From Epichloe hybrida (taxonomy: Eukaryota; Ascomycota; Sordariomycetes; Hypocreales; Clavicipitaceae), in contig JAFEKR010000001.1 in NCBI GenBank assembly GCA_019022495.1, positions 5,270,001-5,334,000 on the forward strand: 64,000 bases of DNA. The letters are read 5' to 3'. The first letter of the stretch is position 1, and the number at the start of each line of letters is the position of its first letter. The translations under genes and the position numbers were made by a program. Below, piece after piece: positions 13,001-23,304 of this stretch. The notes beneath the pieces were generated by a model, which saw only the letters and a list, made by a program, of their open reading frames with translations, searched no databases and was not told where the DNA came from.

Positions 13001-13158
13001 TCGCCTTCGTCTTCGAATGCACCAAGGTTTTCGTCCTTGTGGTCTGATTTATCGCCGTTGGTTCTGGTGCGGCCGCCTCGACCGGCAAAACCTCCCCTGC
13101 CGCCGCGGCCAGAGCCTCTGCCACGCGAAGCGGACGGCCGTGATGCAACTTCGGACAT
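10058..13158 (-). CDS. DEF1: RNA polymerase II degradation factor Def1
   Basis: Def1 recruits ubiquitin ligases to stalled RNA polymerase II so that Rpb1 is degraded after DNA damage. Three exons on the minus strand (13158-12858, 12610-11471, 11397-10058) join to 926 residues. The N-terminus has an RG-rich tract, then a CUE ubiquitin-binding domain at about residues 60-102 (MFPDW motif and the downstream NGDENEAV helix). The first junction restores EGTISQWGEV, characteristic of fungal Def1. The middle is acidic and proline-rich; the C-terminal 440 residues are very rich in Q, G, S and Y, with a QQS-type repeat encoded at about 10840-10935 and a GGYGG-like end. Intron 1 (247 nt) contains a coding-strand C12 tract, intron 2 is 73 nt. 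CUE plus a glutamine-rich tail makes the identification strong. Confidence 0.9.
10840..10935 (-). repeat. QQS/QQG coding repeat in DEF1
   Basis: Imperfect 9-bp units encoding SQQ and GQQ are repeated about ten times inside the last exon of DEF1. Such tracts drive Def1 multimerisation and solubility changes in yeast and are likely length-variable between strains (inference). Confidence 0.85.
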
Positions 13159-14269
13159 GGAAGATGGTTTGTGGGTTGAGAATAGAGAGGAAAGGTGTGG
13201 TGGGAGCCCGAGAAAAGCAGCGGCCGGATCAAATGGCCCTCTGCGAGAAAAGAGAAAGAGGGCAGAAAAAGATGGCAGGGATCGGAAAAGCGGCGAAGGG
13301 CCAAATCCGCAATCGAGATAGTCCCGGGGGATGGGATGAGGACAGATCGGATGTGTTGGTGAGGCGATGAGCGTTGTGGGATGAGGAGGGTTTGAAGATG
13401 GTGGAAGTGTCAAAAGGGAGGCACGAGAATTCGCCCGGAAGCAGAAGGGAGCTCTGCGGTCTGCACTGTTCGGTTCAGGCTACGAAGCATGTCTACGCTG
13501 GCTGGCACCACTGTTTTCCACTGTGATTCAGGGACCGTGCCAGCACCCAAGCACCCAAGCGCCCAACGCCAACGCCAACGCCTCCCTCCGCCTCTTTCAA
13601 GCTTCCAAGGCCAATTGGCCAACTGGCGCACCCTCACAACTGGCAGCTGGCATCTGCAGCCATTGTGGATGCTCACTGTGAATGCTCATTGGGAATGCTC
13701 ATTCACGACAAAGCCGCCGTAGCCAAGGCGGCGACTGTGCTCTTTGCTCTTTGAACCAGAACGCATGGTGGCAGCAGCGACCGCCGACATTAGAACTTGG
13801 AAGCAAACATTGAACAGAACGAGCTCACGCGTCCGCCAGCACCAAACGGAAGCCTGCATCTGTGTATCTGTGGGGCCCGCGCCCGACAATTCACAGGCAG
13901 GGGCCGCAGGGAGCAGCAAGCTGTTCAAAGCGAATTGGACTGCAGACTGCACCATTTGCCCCACCACGAGCTCTCTACTAAGACTCTATGTACATATCAT
14001 GCACACATAGGTAATTGACGCTCCAGTCACGTGATGTCAAACTCCGTTTGAAGGCGACCCCCCTCTCTCACGGGGCCACGGAGTGAAGGATTGAGGGATT
14101 GCCATCCAGACATCCAGACATCCAGACATTCCTACCATGGCGAAAGCAAGCTGCCGGCAGCACATCTCGATGTGAGCTTGCCTACGGTAGAGCTGTAACT
14201 TCCTCAAGCCAAAAGCCAAAGCCAAAGGCACGCATGCCGTGGCACATTTGCGTCATTCATTCATCAATC
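13159..14269. promoter_or_regulatory. Divergent intergenic region DEF1 / 14.3-kb gene
   Basis: About 1.1 kb separates two divergent start codons, so both promoters lie here. Short direct repeats of ACCCAAGC/CAACGC type occur at about 13545-13585 and a triple CATCCAGA at 14104-14127. No coding sequence is recognisable. Confidence 0.5.
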
Positions 14270-15463
14270 ATGTTCTCCACCAAATCAGCCCAGTCGCTGC
14301 GAAACCTGTTCGCCGGCTTTCACCAACCGGCCGGGTTGTCGACACAACAGTCCCAGAAACTTCTCGACGGTCTGAAGACGTCTTTTCGACAGCAACTGGA
14401 ACGTGAATATGGCCGTGGCTCCGAGCGCGTCGCCGCGCTAGCGAGGGTAACCGACGCAGACCATCAGATTCGACACTCGGCAGCCACGCAACATCTGAAG
14501 TCCATTCTCACCAACCCCCTCTTCAGCTGCAGCAAGCAAATCGGACCGGTCCCCCCATCAGTGCTACCGAGCACCAAAAGGGATCCCATGGATGTGTTCG
14601 ACCACGCCGTCGCCAAGGGTATGATGAACCTCAATGCCGCAACCGGATGCATGATGGCCAAGCGACAGATGCTATCTCGTCCCGATTCCCCGACAGACCT
14701 AGCCTCTTCCCAAACCGCACTGCGCGTGCTGCGATGGCTCAAGTCGACCGGCGCGGAAACAGCCTTGAAGTTCCTCGACAACCAGGCCTTCATCCGTGCC
14801 CTCACACCATTGCTCGTAGCAGAATGTCTGGAAGGCGCAGCGTGGGAATGGGTGTCACGAACAGTCACGGAGACCAATGTCTCGTGGGATAACGACCTGC
14901 GCGTCAGGCGGGCGGCGTTTCTGCTCGCGCAAATGGTCCACACCAAGAGCCAACCGCAACACGGCAACATGGACGCAGCCATCACGACCATCCTGGACGC
15001 CGAGCAACTCTACCGCAACCACCCGCTACTCCCCAGGCTCCTCGTCCTGCCGTGGCGATCCGTCTCGTGGCTCTCAACCGTCGAGTCCTACAGCCGCGCC
15101 GCTCCATCGGAGAGGATGTTTGACGCACACATGGCCACGGCCCGTCTCCTCCCCGGGACAGTCGACGTCGAAACAGCACATCTGCATCTCTACCACCCCA
15201 CGCACCCGGACCACGCGCCCGCGCTGCGATTCTTCCACGACAAGGACAAACTGCACAGGCTGGTGCACAGGTTCGGCTCCAACACGCTCAGGCTAGCCAG
15301 GGCCACGGGCATGGGCATCCTCCCCTGGATAGCCTTCCTCGGCCATGATACCGTCACCCATCTGACGCAGTCAGGGAGAAAGCGAGAGGCTGATTCTGTG
15401 ACGGAGCTGCTGCTGCGCGCCGAGTTGGCACAATTCTCCATGGCGTCACCCAGTCCGACTTGA
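14270..15463 (+). CDS. Uncharacterised protein, possible mitochondrial presequence
   Basis: A single uninterrupted frame of 397 residues starts at the ATG at 14270. I do not recognise the family. The first 20 residues (MFSTKSAQSLRNLFAGF) lack acidic residues and are basic and amphipathic, which fits a mitochondrial targeting sequence; the rest is alpha-helix-like, rich in A, L, R and H, with no membrane segment or known catalytic motif. Third-codon positions are strongly G/C-rich, supporting coding. An in-frame ATG at 14234 could add 12 residues, but starting at 14270 gives the better presequence. It diverges from DEF1. Real gene: fairly sure. Function: unknown. Confidence 0.75.
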   Translation: MFSTKSAQSLRNLFAGFHQPAGLSTQQSQKLLDGLKTSFRQQLEREYGRGSERVAALARVTDADHQIRHSAATQHLKSILTNPLFSCSKQIGPVPPSVLPSTKRDPMDVFDHAVAKGMMNLNAATGCMMAKRQMLSRPDSPTDLASSQTALRVLRWLKSTGAETALKFLDNQAFIRALTPLLVAECLEGAAWEWVSRTVTETNVSWDNDLRVRRAAFLLAQMVHTKSQPQHGNMDAAITTILDAEQLYRNHPLLPRLLVLPWRSVSWLSTVESYSRAAPSERMFDAHMATARLLPGTVDVETAHLHLYHPTHPDHAPALRFFHDKDKLHRLVHRFGSNTLRLARATGMGILPWIAFLGHDTVTHLTQSGRKREADSVTELLLRAELAQFSMASPSPT

Positions 15464-16578
15464 GCTCGGCAAAGCAACGTGGCTTACTTTCCGACAACTC
15501 CCATCCCAAACTTTCTTCACGGGAGTCTTCTCACCGCCACTGCGTCGATGGGGCATGTCCCGTTCCACAGAGGGCCGTGTGATGCGCTACGGAACCAACG
15601 TTTCATGAGCAAAATGGTACGAAAACGCGTGCAACTCGAAGCGTTAACACGCCGGTCCCTACGCGTGACTGCCCTGCTGATTAGCCCGAAAAGAGGGGAT
15701 TGTCAATGAGGTATGAGGTATTATGGAAGGCATCGAGCCTAGATACTTTAGGCCAAAGTAGGCCTTGCCCCACCATGTGTGAGGCAATAAACTTGGACAA
15801 GTTATATTCTATAGCTTATCCAAATTACTACACATGATTTGCATGAGTTATAGAATATAATGGATCTTAGTTTATTGCCTTATACCTGGTGGAGCAAGGC
15901 CTACTTTGGCTTTGTATATCTAGGCTTGATGCCTTCTAATATCCCGACTTACGCTATCCCCGCTAAGAAGGCAAATAATTTATCATCCTATAAAATAGCT
16001 TAGACACAACTTCTGCGCAACCACTTCTAGATGCGATGATCTAGGCTTGAATTCATAGCAATATAGGTGTCAATTGCGCAAGTCAAAGAGATTTGCTTAT
16101 ACCGCTGCCTTTGCTGCGGAATCGCTCATGGCTAGTTCTAGACTCTTTACTAGATTTTGAATTTATCGAACAGGATTTCAAATATAAAGCTCGAAAGATA
16201 TTCTCTCCAAAGGGAAACCCAAAGGGAACCCCAAGGGTGCAGGTCCAAAGGCCTCCAGGCATAGATACCAACACAAAGAACGAAAACCACCGGCCAGAGC
16301 ATCGGATGCCAGAAACTGCCCTCAAGACCGTTTCTGGGATCATCGTAGCAAAGACAACCACGTCATGTATGCTAGACAAAGTCCGCATAGCGTACACGGC
16401 CATCATCAAGGGAGGAGACCCTCAATGATATATATACCCCTTGAAGTCTTCCTCCCACGACGTATGTTCCCATCAAGTGAATGCTCATGATGCCTTCTCA
16501 CGTAAGAACCGAACCGACTTTTCCCAAACGTCCACGCTTACTTGAACCGCGGGTTTTTCAGATGCCAAGCCCCCCCTC
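15464..16578. other. Convergent region with MITE-like element
   Basis: The 1.1 kb between the converging 14.3-kb gene and TPA1 holds the palindromic element listed separately. It is followed by AT-richer sequence (about 15955-16090) in which another CTAGGCTTGA fragment like the element terminus recurs near 16042. This suggests nested or decayed copies. No intact gene is seen. Confidence 0.5.
15718..15952. mobile_element. MITE-like near-perfect palindrome
   Basis: About 235 bp form one long imperfect inverted repeat: arms of roughly 105 bp match at about 80 percent, with a spacer of only about 25 bp near 15822-15842. The ends read GGAAGGCATCGAGCCTAG on the left and, reverse-complemented, AGAAGGCATCAAGCCTAG on the right; internal blocks CAAAGTAGGCCTTGC and GGCAATAAAC also pair. 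It has no coding capacity. Size and terminal inverted repeats fit a non-autonomous DNA transposon; the TA-rich flanks would suit a Tc1/mariner-like target, which is inference. Confidence 0.7.
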
Positions 16579-16853
16579 TCACTCCGACTCGGACTCATCT
16601 CGACCTGGATCCGAGAAGCCGTTGAACTCCTCGTCGGACTCCTCCCCTGCTCCTTCAGCCTCGTCACCGTCATCCAGATGCTCAATCTCGTACGTGCCCG
16701 AGACATCCCACCTGTCCCCCTTGGCCCTCCTGCTGACGTACTTTACGAATTTGAGAGCGCCGCTGTCGCGCAGCACAATCGTCAGCTTGTTCCACGACGC
16801 GGCTTGGAAGAACAACATGTTGTCGTCGTCGCCGCCGGACTTGTAGATCGCTG

Positions 16854-16885
<32 letters not shown>

Positions 16886-18674
16886 GCCATGTAGACTTCC
16901 ACGCCGCCTACTTCCTCGTCTTGGTTGTCGCCGCCCCCTTCTTCGCCGGGCTTGGCGGGTTCTTCGACAGCCTTGGCTTTGCCCTTGCCCTTTGTTGTCG
17001 ATTCTTCTTCTTCTTCTTCTTCTTCTTCTTCTTCCTCTTTCTCTTGCTCTTCGTCATCTCCCCAGCCGGGTGTGGGCGTGATGCCCAACCCGAGCTCAAG
17101 ACGGGCCTTGCCATCGTGGCCCGTGGCAAGAGTGTAATCGCAGCCGCGGCGGAACCGACGCGCCATCACGTCGTGACTCTCAATGGTGCATCCCGTGGCG
17201 GTCTGGAGCCACTGGCGGAACTGGCGGCTGGGGAGGAGCATGTCGAGCAGTTCGGTGATGGGGGATTCCTCCTGCGACGTGCGCAGCTGGTCCGGCTCGC
17301 TGGGGCGTTGATAGAGGTAGCGGTGCTTGTGAGGCGGTCTGGCCACTTTCCATGCAGATGATTTCTCGATGGCTGCGCTTTCCTCGGGGAGCGTCTCCTT
17401 TTCTTGCTCCTCGATGTGGTCTTTGAGTCGCTGGGCGAATTTCCTGGAAAGGATGTTTTCGAGGGTGATGCTGGAGGTCTCGCTGAAGTGGGCGGCGACT
17501 TGGTCCAGTGTGTCTGGTGTCAGGTATGTCGGCGAGAGGTACTTGAGCAGGAACTCCAAGTCGGCCTCCTCGAATTCTCCCCGACTGGAGCGAGGGTTGT
17601 CGACCTTGACGGGCTTGGCCTGCGGTGCATCGTACTGCGCCGGGTTGCCCTGGAGCTGCATCCGGCTGCTGTTCTTGGCGTTCTTCTCCTCCTCGCCCTC
17701 GACGTAGCCCTCCTCGCCAATCTGAGGAATATGGAACCAGCCACTGATGGCCATGCGAACTCGCCCGTTGTCTTGGTCAAGCTTCTCCTTGGTCTCGGCA
17801 TGGTACACCTCCTCGACGTCGTGGAAGCTCTCGCCGGGCTGCACCGCAAAGAAGCTGAGCTGGTTCCAGGCCGGGGGGATGGCCTTGACGAAATCCGGCA
17901 GGGGCGTCTTGGCGACCTCGCCGTCGTCGTCGTTCCTGGTCTCTTGCACGGGGAACAGGCGTAGCGCACCGCCCCATTCCGGCTGCCATGGCTTGTCGGG
18001 ATCAGTCAAGTACAAGATGTAGCTGACCCTCCTGCTGCCAATCACATCGTCGTGGCAGAGAAGGAAACATCCAGGCGTGTATACATTGATAGCCATGTCT
18101 GTTTTCCTGCCGCTCAGCGGACCGCAGCCTGTGATGCTGGAGACGTAGTTTCTGAATGTTTCCGAGTAGATTGCGTCTCGGAGCGCCAAAAGAGAAGGCA
18201 GCTTCGCCAGGGACTCATCATCTAGGCCGTCGAGGTTTGCCAGATCGCCAGACTGGTGGATCTTGTAGATGTCCGTCTCCTTGGGCGTGAATTGTACATT
18301 GTTGCGGACTTCGTCTCGGACTGATCGCAGAAGCTTGTCATTGACGAGCTCATGGATCACGGCATGCTTGTAAGGCGCCGAGGTGGCGTATTCCTGGGTG
18401 TAGGAATCCAGGACTGACTTGTCAAACAAGCCGTCACGGAATCGTTTTCGCGCTTCGTCGGCTGCAAGAGCTACACGGCAGGGGGGATTGGAAAAAAAAA
18501 ATCCCAGTCAGCCTTTTTCGCTGCAAGGGGGGGGGGGGGGGTTGGGTTGTGGGATGCACAGATGGGACCGGAATGGTGCGACTGGCGGATAGGACTGAAC
18601 GTACAGGGCTTGAGTTTCTTGCTGCTAGCTTGGCCAGAGCCATTGGCTTGGCTCTCTGCTTTTCTCTTCGCCAT
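16579..18674 (-). CDS. TPA1: Prolyl 3,4-dihydroxylase Tpa1/Ofd1
   Basis: This Fe(II)/2-oxoglutarate oxygenase hydroxylates a proline of ribosomal protein uS12 and influences translation termination; in fission yeast Ofd1 also links oxygen to SREBP turnover. Two exons (18674-18605 and 18470-16579, minus strand) encode 653 residues, close to yeast Tpa1 (644). The 134-nt intron contains a coding-strand C15. The iron-binding H163-x-D165, the distal H240 and the 2-oxoglutarate-binding R262 (in RMAISGWFH) are all present, so the catalytic domain looks intact. H240 and R262 are about 10 residues farther apart than I recall for yeast Tpa1. The second, non-catalytic oxygenase-like domain carries long poly-E (encoded about 17001-17040) and poly-D (about 16856-16882) runs. 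The 23-residue first exon resembles a lysine-rich nuclear signal. Confidence 0.92.
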
Positions 18675-19605
18675 GGAGACACAAGAGGGTTGAAGGTGAA
18701 GTCGGGAACGAATGAATGGGCGTGGCCCACGATTTGGAGGAAGCTGGCTTGGGGAAAAAGTGAGGTGATTTTGATAAGGATTTCTGGGCGCCGAGGTGGG
18801 CCGATGCCATCCGTGTGTGGTCTGCATTTTTTTCCGGGCCTCTCGAGTCCAGGGTTTTTTTTTTTTTCCACCGGTACAATACGTAGCCCAGAGTCAATCA
18901 GACAGCCCTCATCAATTGATTACAGCCCACGGTCTACGGATTTCCATCCGATTTTGGGAACGCGAGGCGCCACCAAGACCAATCGTCGCAATCGAGACGG
19001 GCGATCATGTCCCGCTCGACACACACGGAGGCCATCTCCGCAGGGTCGCTCATCGCCTGCGCAATCCGTCTTTGGTAGTACAACATCGTTTACTCTTTCC
19101 TTTTTTAGGTAACTTTGCAAGCGCCAGACGACTTCATCAGCTTGATGTTGCCGCGTCGTAGCCGCGCCTTTGAAACAAGATTGGGACCGATTCCGTAGGT
19201 AGCTTATAGTGCAAGGTTTCAATATCAAGAGTCACTTCCGAAACATTGTCTTCGGGGCAGTACGTTTTCCAGTTCTTTATAGAGCTTCCATGTCCATGGC
19301 TGGCCGTGTCCGTCATCACGTCACTCGGAAGCATGCGTCTGTCTGTATGTGTATTCATGTGTAAGATACAATGACATTCTGACGCACGACGCTCGGGAAA
19401 TCGAGCAATTTGAATTGAGGTCTAATCAATACAGGTGCCAATAATTCATGTTATACAACGTACACGACGAGCAAACAATTTCCCCATTAGCAATAGGGCA
19501 GCCACCAGTAGTAACAATAAACCAGCACCGCCCACACTCCCGCTTGCTTGCTAGTTTGTTCCCTCCACTCCCTTCACTTCCGCTCAAAGCCGACGCCAAC
19601 GCAAT
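18675..19605. other. Intergenic, TPA1 promoter and CFEM 3' region
   Basis: About 930 bp hold the TPA1 upstream region (including a T13 run at about 18855-18868) and the 3' end of the CFEM gene. No additional gene or RNA is recognisable. Confidence 0.5.
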
Positions 19606-20250
19606 TTAGAGGACGGCGGCAACGGCCAGGACAACACCGAGCACGCCGCCAGCGTTGACATGGACGGGAGCAGCAGCGTTGGTCTTGGTCGCAGCAGCCG
19701 TCTGCGTGGTAGTGGTGGCGGTCGCAGTGCCAGTAGTGCCAGTGCCAGTACCGTTCTGAGTCGGGGAAGCAGCAGTGCTCGTACTCGCACCCGACGAAGC
19801 CGCGTTCTTGTTGCAGACGAGCTCGGTCGGGGTCTTGACGCCGCTGGCGTTGCAGATGCCCGAGGCGAACTTGATGGTGGACTGGATGTCATCCTTTTTG
19901 CAGTCCTTCTCGAGGCAGCAGGACATGTCGCTAATGAAGTTCTTGTTGTTGCAGACGCAGGCAATGTCGGCGGGCTTGCAGCCAGCAATGTCGGTTCCGG
20001 TGATGTAAGAGGTGACGCAGCGGTACTGTTCAAGAAGAAGCGAATTGACGTGTTAGCAAACCTCTGCAAAAAAAAAAAAAAAAAAAAAAAAGCTTCAAGA
20101 GGTGTCATTTCTCTCTAGTGATGTTCCACGTTGGAGATATGAGCTTCGAATGGGAGCTCATACAGCGCATTGGGGGATCTTGTCGAGCTGGTCGAGCTGG
20201 GCGGCGGCCAAGCCGATGGCGAGGGCCAAGGTGATGAATGTGGACTTCAT
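19606..20250 (-). CDS. GPI-anchored CFEM-domain protein
   Basis: CFEM proteins are small cysteine-rich fungal surface proteins, some of which bind haem or act at the host interface. Two exons (20250-20164 and 20025-19606, minus strand) give 168 residues. Residues 1-18 form a signal peptide (MKSTFITLALAIGLAAA). The CFEM core follows with IPQC at the exon junction, then a CxC pair, a CC pair and further cysteines, ten in all in the mature region, slightly more than the classic eight. A long S/T-rich linker precedes a hydrophobic C-terminal tail typical of GPI attachment. The intron is 138 nt and includes a coding-strand T24. The aspartate that would coordinate haem in Csa2/Rbt5 is plausible but I cannot confirm it. 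Family assignment is good; ligand is unknown. Confidence 0.85.
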
Positions 20251-21267
20251 GACGACGGTTTGTAGTATCTTGCAAATGCGGCGCACGAAAGATGGCAAGT
20301 TGAAATATGCAGTGTCGGCTAAGTAAAATAAATAAAAATTACAGCGGTGTCGGCAGTATGTGGAAGCAAGACTTTAAAAGGAGGAGTGCAATGAAGGAGT
20401 GCGATGAAGGAGCGCGATAAAGGAGCGAAGCTGATGACTACGAGCAAGTCGGGAAGAAAGTACGCACTAATTTAGTCATCAACGGGCTAGCTGGTCGGAC
20501 CGGACATCAGGGGCCAATGAGGACCGGAGTGAATACTCATTAAATTTCAAACGAACCCCGGTGTGGTTTCGGTATGCTCGGTACTAATCTCCTTGGTCGT
20601 GATACAGCTTGTGGAGTCACGTCAACTAGGGTCTGTACGTATCTCTCTTCGGTGGCCTTCGTGCCTTCGTGCCTTCGTGCCTTCGGGCCTTCGGGCCTTC
20701 GGTAACGCGGATTTCATGTCAGTAAGCACTTGCTCACAAGGTGCTAGATGCTTCAAATTTGACCCCCCAATGTATCTACCCCCCGGCGATCATCTCAGAT
20801 CTATTCTGCGCCAGTTCACGAGTTGCACGTTGCACCAGGGAGGAGGAAATGGAGCCGAGCAGCTTGGGCTTGATCTTCTTCCTCACGGCCACGGCACCCG
20901 ACATGCAGGCAAGGCATGGGCATAGAGCTAGATACCTAACTGGGCCTAGGTAGGCTGGTGGGCAGTAAAGTAGAGAATTCCCATGATTGGACGAGCACTA
21001 CGATGAATCAGGGCTCCATCTCCATTTATTTCTTCCCAGTAACATGAACAAATCTTGTTCTTGGAAGGGTGTCCATCCCTCAACGAAGGCTCCGACTTTG
21101 ATGCCTGATCATGTATGTACGTTGACGGGACTTGTCACCCAGACTGCGGAAATCGGCCGGCTAGTTGCCGAGCAAGCTTGCGACCCAGGCTTTGGGTTGT
21201 TCGAGTATGCGCATTTAAGCTGACTTTGTTCATTGCCAATCCGTCCAAGAGCACCTTTCCAGCGTCA
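20251..21267. other. Intergenic, CFEM promoter and PME1 3' region
   Basis: About 1 kb upstream of the CFEM gene contains two direct-repeat patches: AAGGAGTG/CGATGAAGGAG at about 20378-20430 and a GTGCCTTC/GGGCCTTC array at about 20655-20702. No gene is supported. Confidence 0.5.
20655..20702. repeat. Short tandem repeat (CTTCGTGC-type)
   Basis: Six or so copies of an 8-bp unit, CTTCGTGC shifting to CTTCGGGC, lie between the CFEM and PME1 genes. The unit change midway shows two local expansions. Confidence 0.85.
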
Positions 21268-22670
21268 TCACACCTTCCTCCCTAGCTTCAGTAATTCCGA
21301 AACCTTGGGTGGCAAGACGAGCGCACTCCTATCGTTCCGCCTGTAAAAGTCACATAACGAGATGGCCGTTTGTTCCGGGATATCTTCGTGGATGAAATGG
21401 CCTGCTTCTGGAAACACTTGCAGCGCATATTTGCCTGGTTTTTGAAGCCGTGTCAGCAGTTTCGTGGTCTCGTCGATATCAGAATCAGAGGAAAAAGGGG
21501 GGGATGGAGGATGGCTCGTGGTCCCTATTACCTTGCATTTGACCAATGGTCAATTCAGTATCCAGGCGGTCAGTTCCCGCCAGCAACAAGAGCTTCCCTC
21601 CCTTTGCCTCGAGGAATTTTTTGCTCAGTCCTACGAACCAGTCTTCCCAGAACGGCTGCGTCGCCCCGAGATTCGTCCGCCATCTCCATGGCCGAGAGGC
21701 ATCGATGGTCTCGTCCCGTCTCAACAGAGCCGGCACAGATGTTCTGGCGGACACTGAATTTCGTATTGTGCGTGAGCGGACGTGCCAGTCAATGGCATTT
21801 TCGACGCTCGTGAACCCACCGGGTCTGGTGGAGAGATATGTCTGCATGCTTTGCAAAGCATCCATGGCCGAGCCCTCTACCACATCAAAGACAGCATAGC
21901 CTAGAAGGGACGTGCCTAGTCTCCCGCTATGAGCTAGATCCGTCACTACCGCACCTCCCAGTGAGTGGCCGACCAACATGACGGGGGGGAGCTCTGCCCA
22001 CCGCATCTGCTCTCTGGTGGATTGGATCACAAAGTATAAATCTCCAGACAGCGTCACGAGACGTAGATCCAACTCTGAGTTTTCCGGTGAAACCGTAGAC
22101 CCATGGCCACGGCAGTCGACAGCAAGAATACCAGCCGACGGGAGCCGCTTCCGTATCTCAGAACTGACAACCGCGAAGGAGAGTCCAGACGAGCCAGCCC
22201 CGTGGTGCATGACGAACAAGGGGCCTTTCCCAGCGGGAGATGTCAAGTAAGCGTGAAGTCTCAGTCCTTCAGAATCGCCGTCAGATTCGAAAAAAAGCTC
22301 CCGCTCAAAATAAGTCGTCCAAGGTATTGGCTCGAGAGTTCTGCCCCGGGCAACCCTGGGAACAGGGGGTCAGCAGTGGGCACCGTCCATGGCATAGTGA
22401 ATGCAGAGAGACTTGTCCAAACCACTGACGAGGAAAACAGAACAAAAAAGAAACATACCCTTGGGGACGAGCGAATAACCTTTGGCTCGGCGTGGGGATG
22501 ATTGTACCAGTTGATGATACGGATGAAGCCGAGGAAGAGTCGTCGTCGACATGCTCGGGCAATTCAGCCACTTGATCCCCATTTTGCTCATCCTCTTCCT
22601 CCACTTGCGTGAAAGGTTCCGGCGTCAGTCCAAGCTTTGACTTGGCCCATGACCGCTGTAGATCGCTCAT
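21268..22670 (-). CDS. PPE1: Protein phosphatase methylesterase 1
   Basis: PME-1 removes the C-terminal methyl ester from the PP2A catalytic subunit. Three exons on the minus strand (22670-22459, 22355-21532, 21434-21268) give 400 residues. The start MSDLQRSWAKSKLG is the conserved family N-terminus, so I preferred it over an ATG twelve codons upstream. An alpha/beta-hydrolase fold follows: HHGAGSSG oxyanion region, DCRGHG, nucleophile S202 in GHSLGG, the substrate-pocket motif VVEGSAMDALQSM, and catalytic H358 in EAGHFIHED. Junctions restore continuous family sequence. Intron 2 (97 nt) carries a coding-strand C7. An acidic, serine-rich stretch (residues about 22-45) sits between the N-terminus and the catalytic domain. 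No catalytic residue is missing. Confidence 0.93.
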
Positions 22671-23263
22671 GGCAGCTGCCTTTGCCTGATTGATCGCCTC
22701 GAACATGTACCGAATGGTCGTGGCATGGACCTGGCTGGGTTGAAGTTACGACCAATACAATAGGTCCGAGGATGCGCATCCATGTGTTTGTTTGATCGTG
22801 CCAGCAAAGACACAAAGGGTACTCAAAGACACCCAGGTTCCTCCTTTACTATAACTCCCAAACTTGTCGAGTCGCTATAATTTGATGGAGTTCGAATGAC
22901 AAATGTTTGGACGTTGAGCCAATCCGCTGCCAAAGCGGGGCAGATATTTTGACTGTGCTGCGCGCAAATAAAGTTCCGGCAAGCCACGGTGTTGGAAAAA
23001 AAAAGACGAGACACTGTATGAAATGAAAGCTTACCCTAGAACAAAACAAACAGCCAGTCGAGTTTTCGAGTTCTCTTAACAGCCTCTGCAGGATTGACTG
23101 AACCACTTCCTCGCCCCCCCCCCCATCGCTCACCCGATAAACCATGCCACGGACATGCTACCGAGTGATCACTAATGGTGCATGCTTCATCCACGATATT
23201 CAATGATCAAACTGCATCAAATCAAGTCCTCGGAGAGATGTCCGGTGGCACGCAAAAACAGCA

Positions 23264-23304
23264 GCCCCCCATGGCCCTCCATGGCCCTCCATGGCCCTCC
23301 ATGT
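23264..23304. repeat. CCATGGCCCT tandem repeat
   Basis: About four copies of the 10-bp unit CCATGGCCCT occur in a row in the gene-poor interval. Confidence 0.85.

Noticed and set aside
15955..16090. RIP-mutated transposon
   Set aside because: Somewhat AT-rich, but I see no transposase or reverse transcriptase remnants and no strong TpA excess by eye.
16678..17964. Long plus-strand frames opposite TPA1
   Set aside because: Antisense shadows of a G/C-rich gene; valine/serine runs reflect the poly-D and poly-E codons of TPA1.
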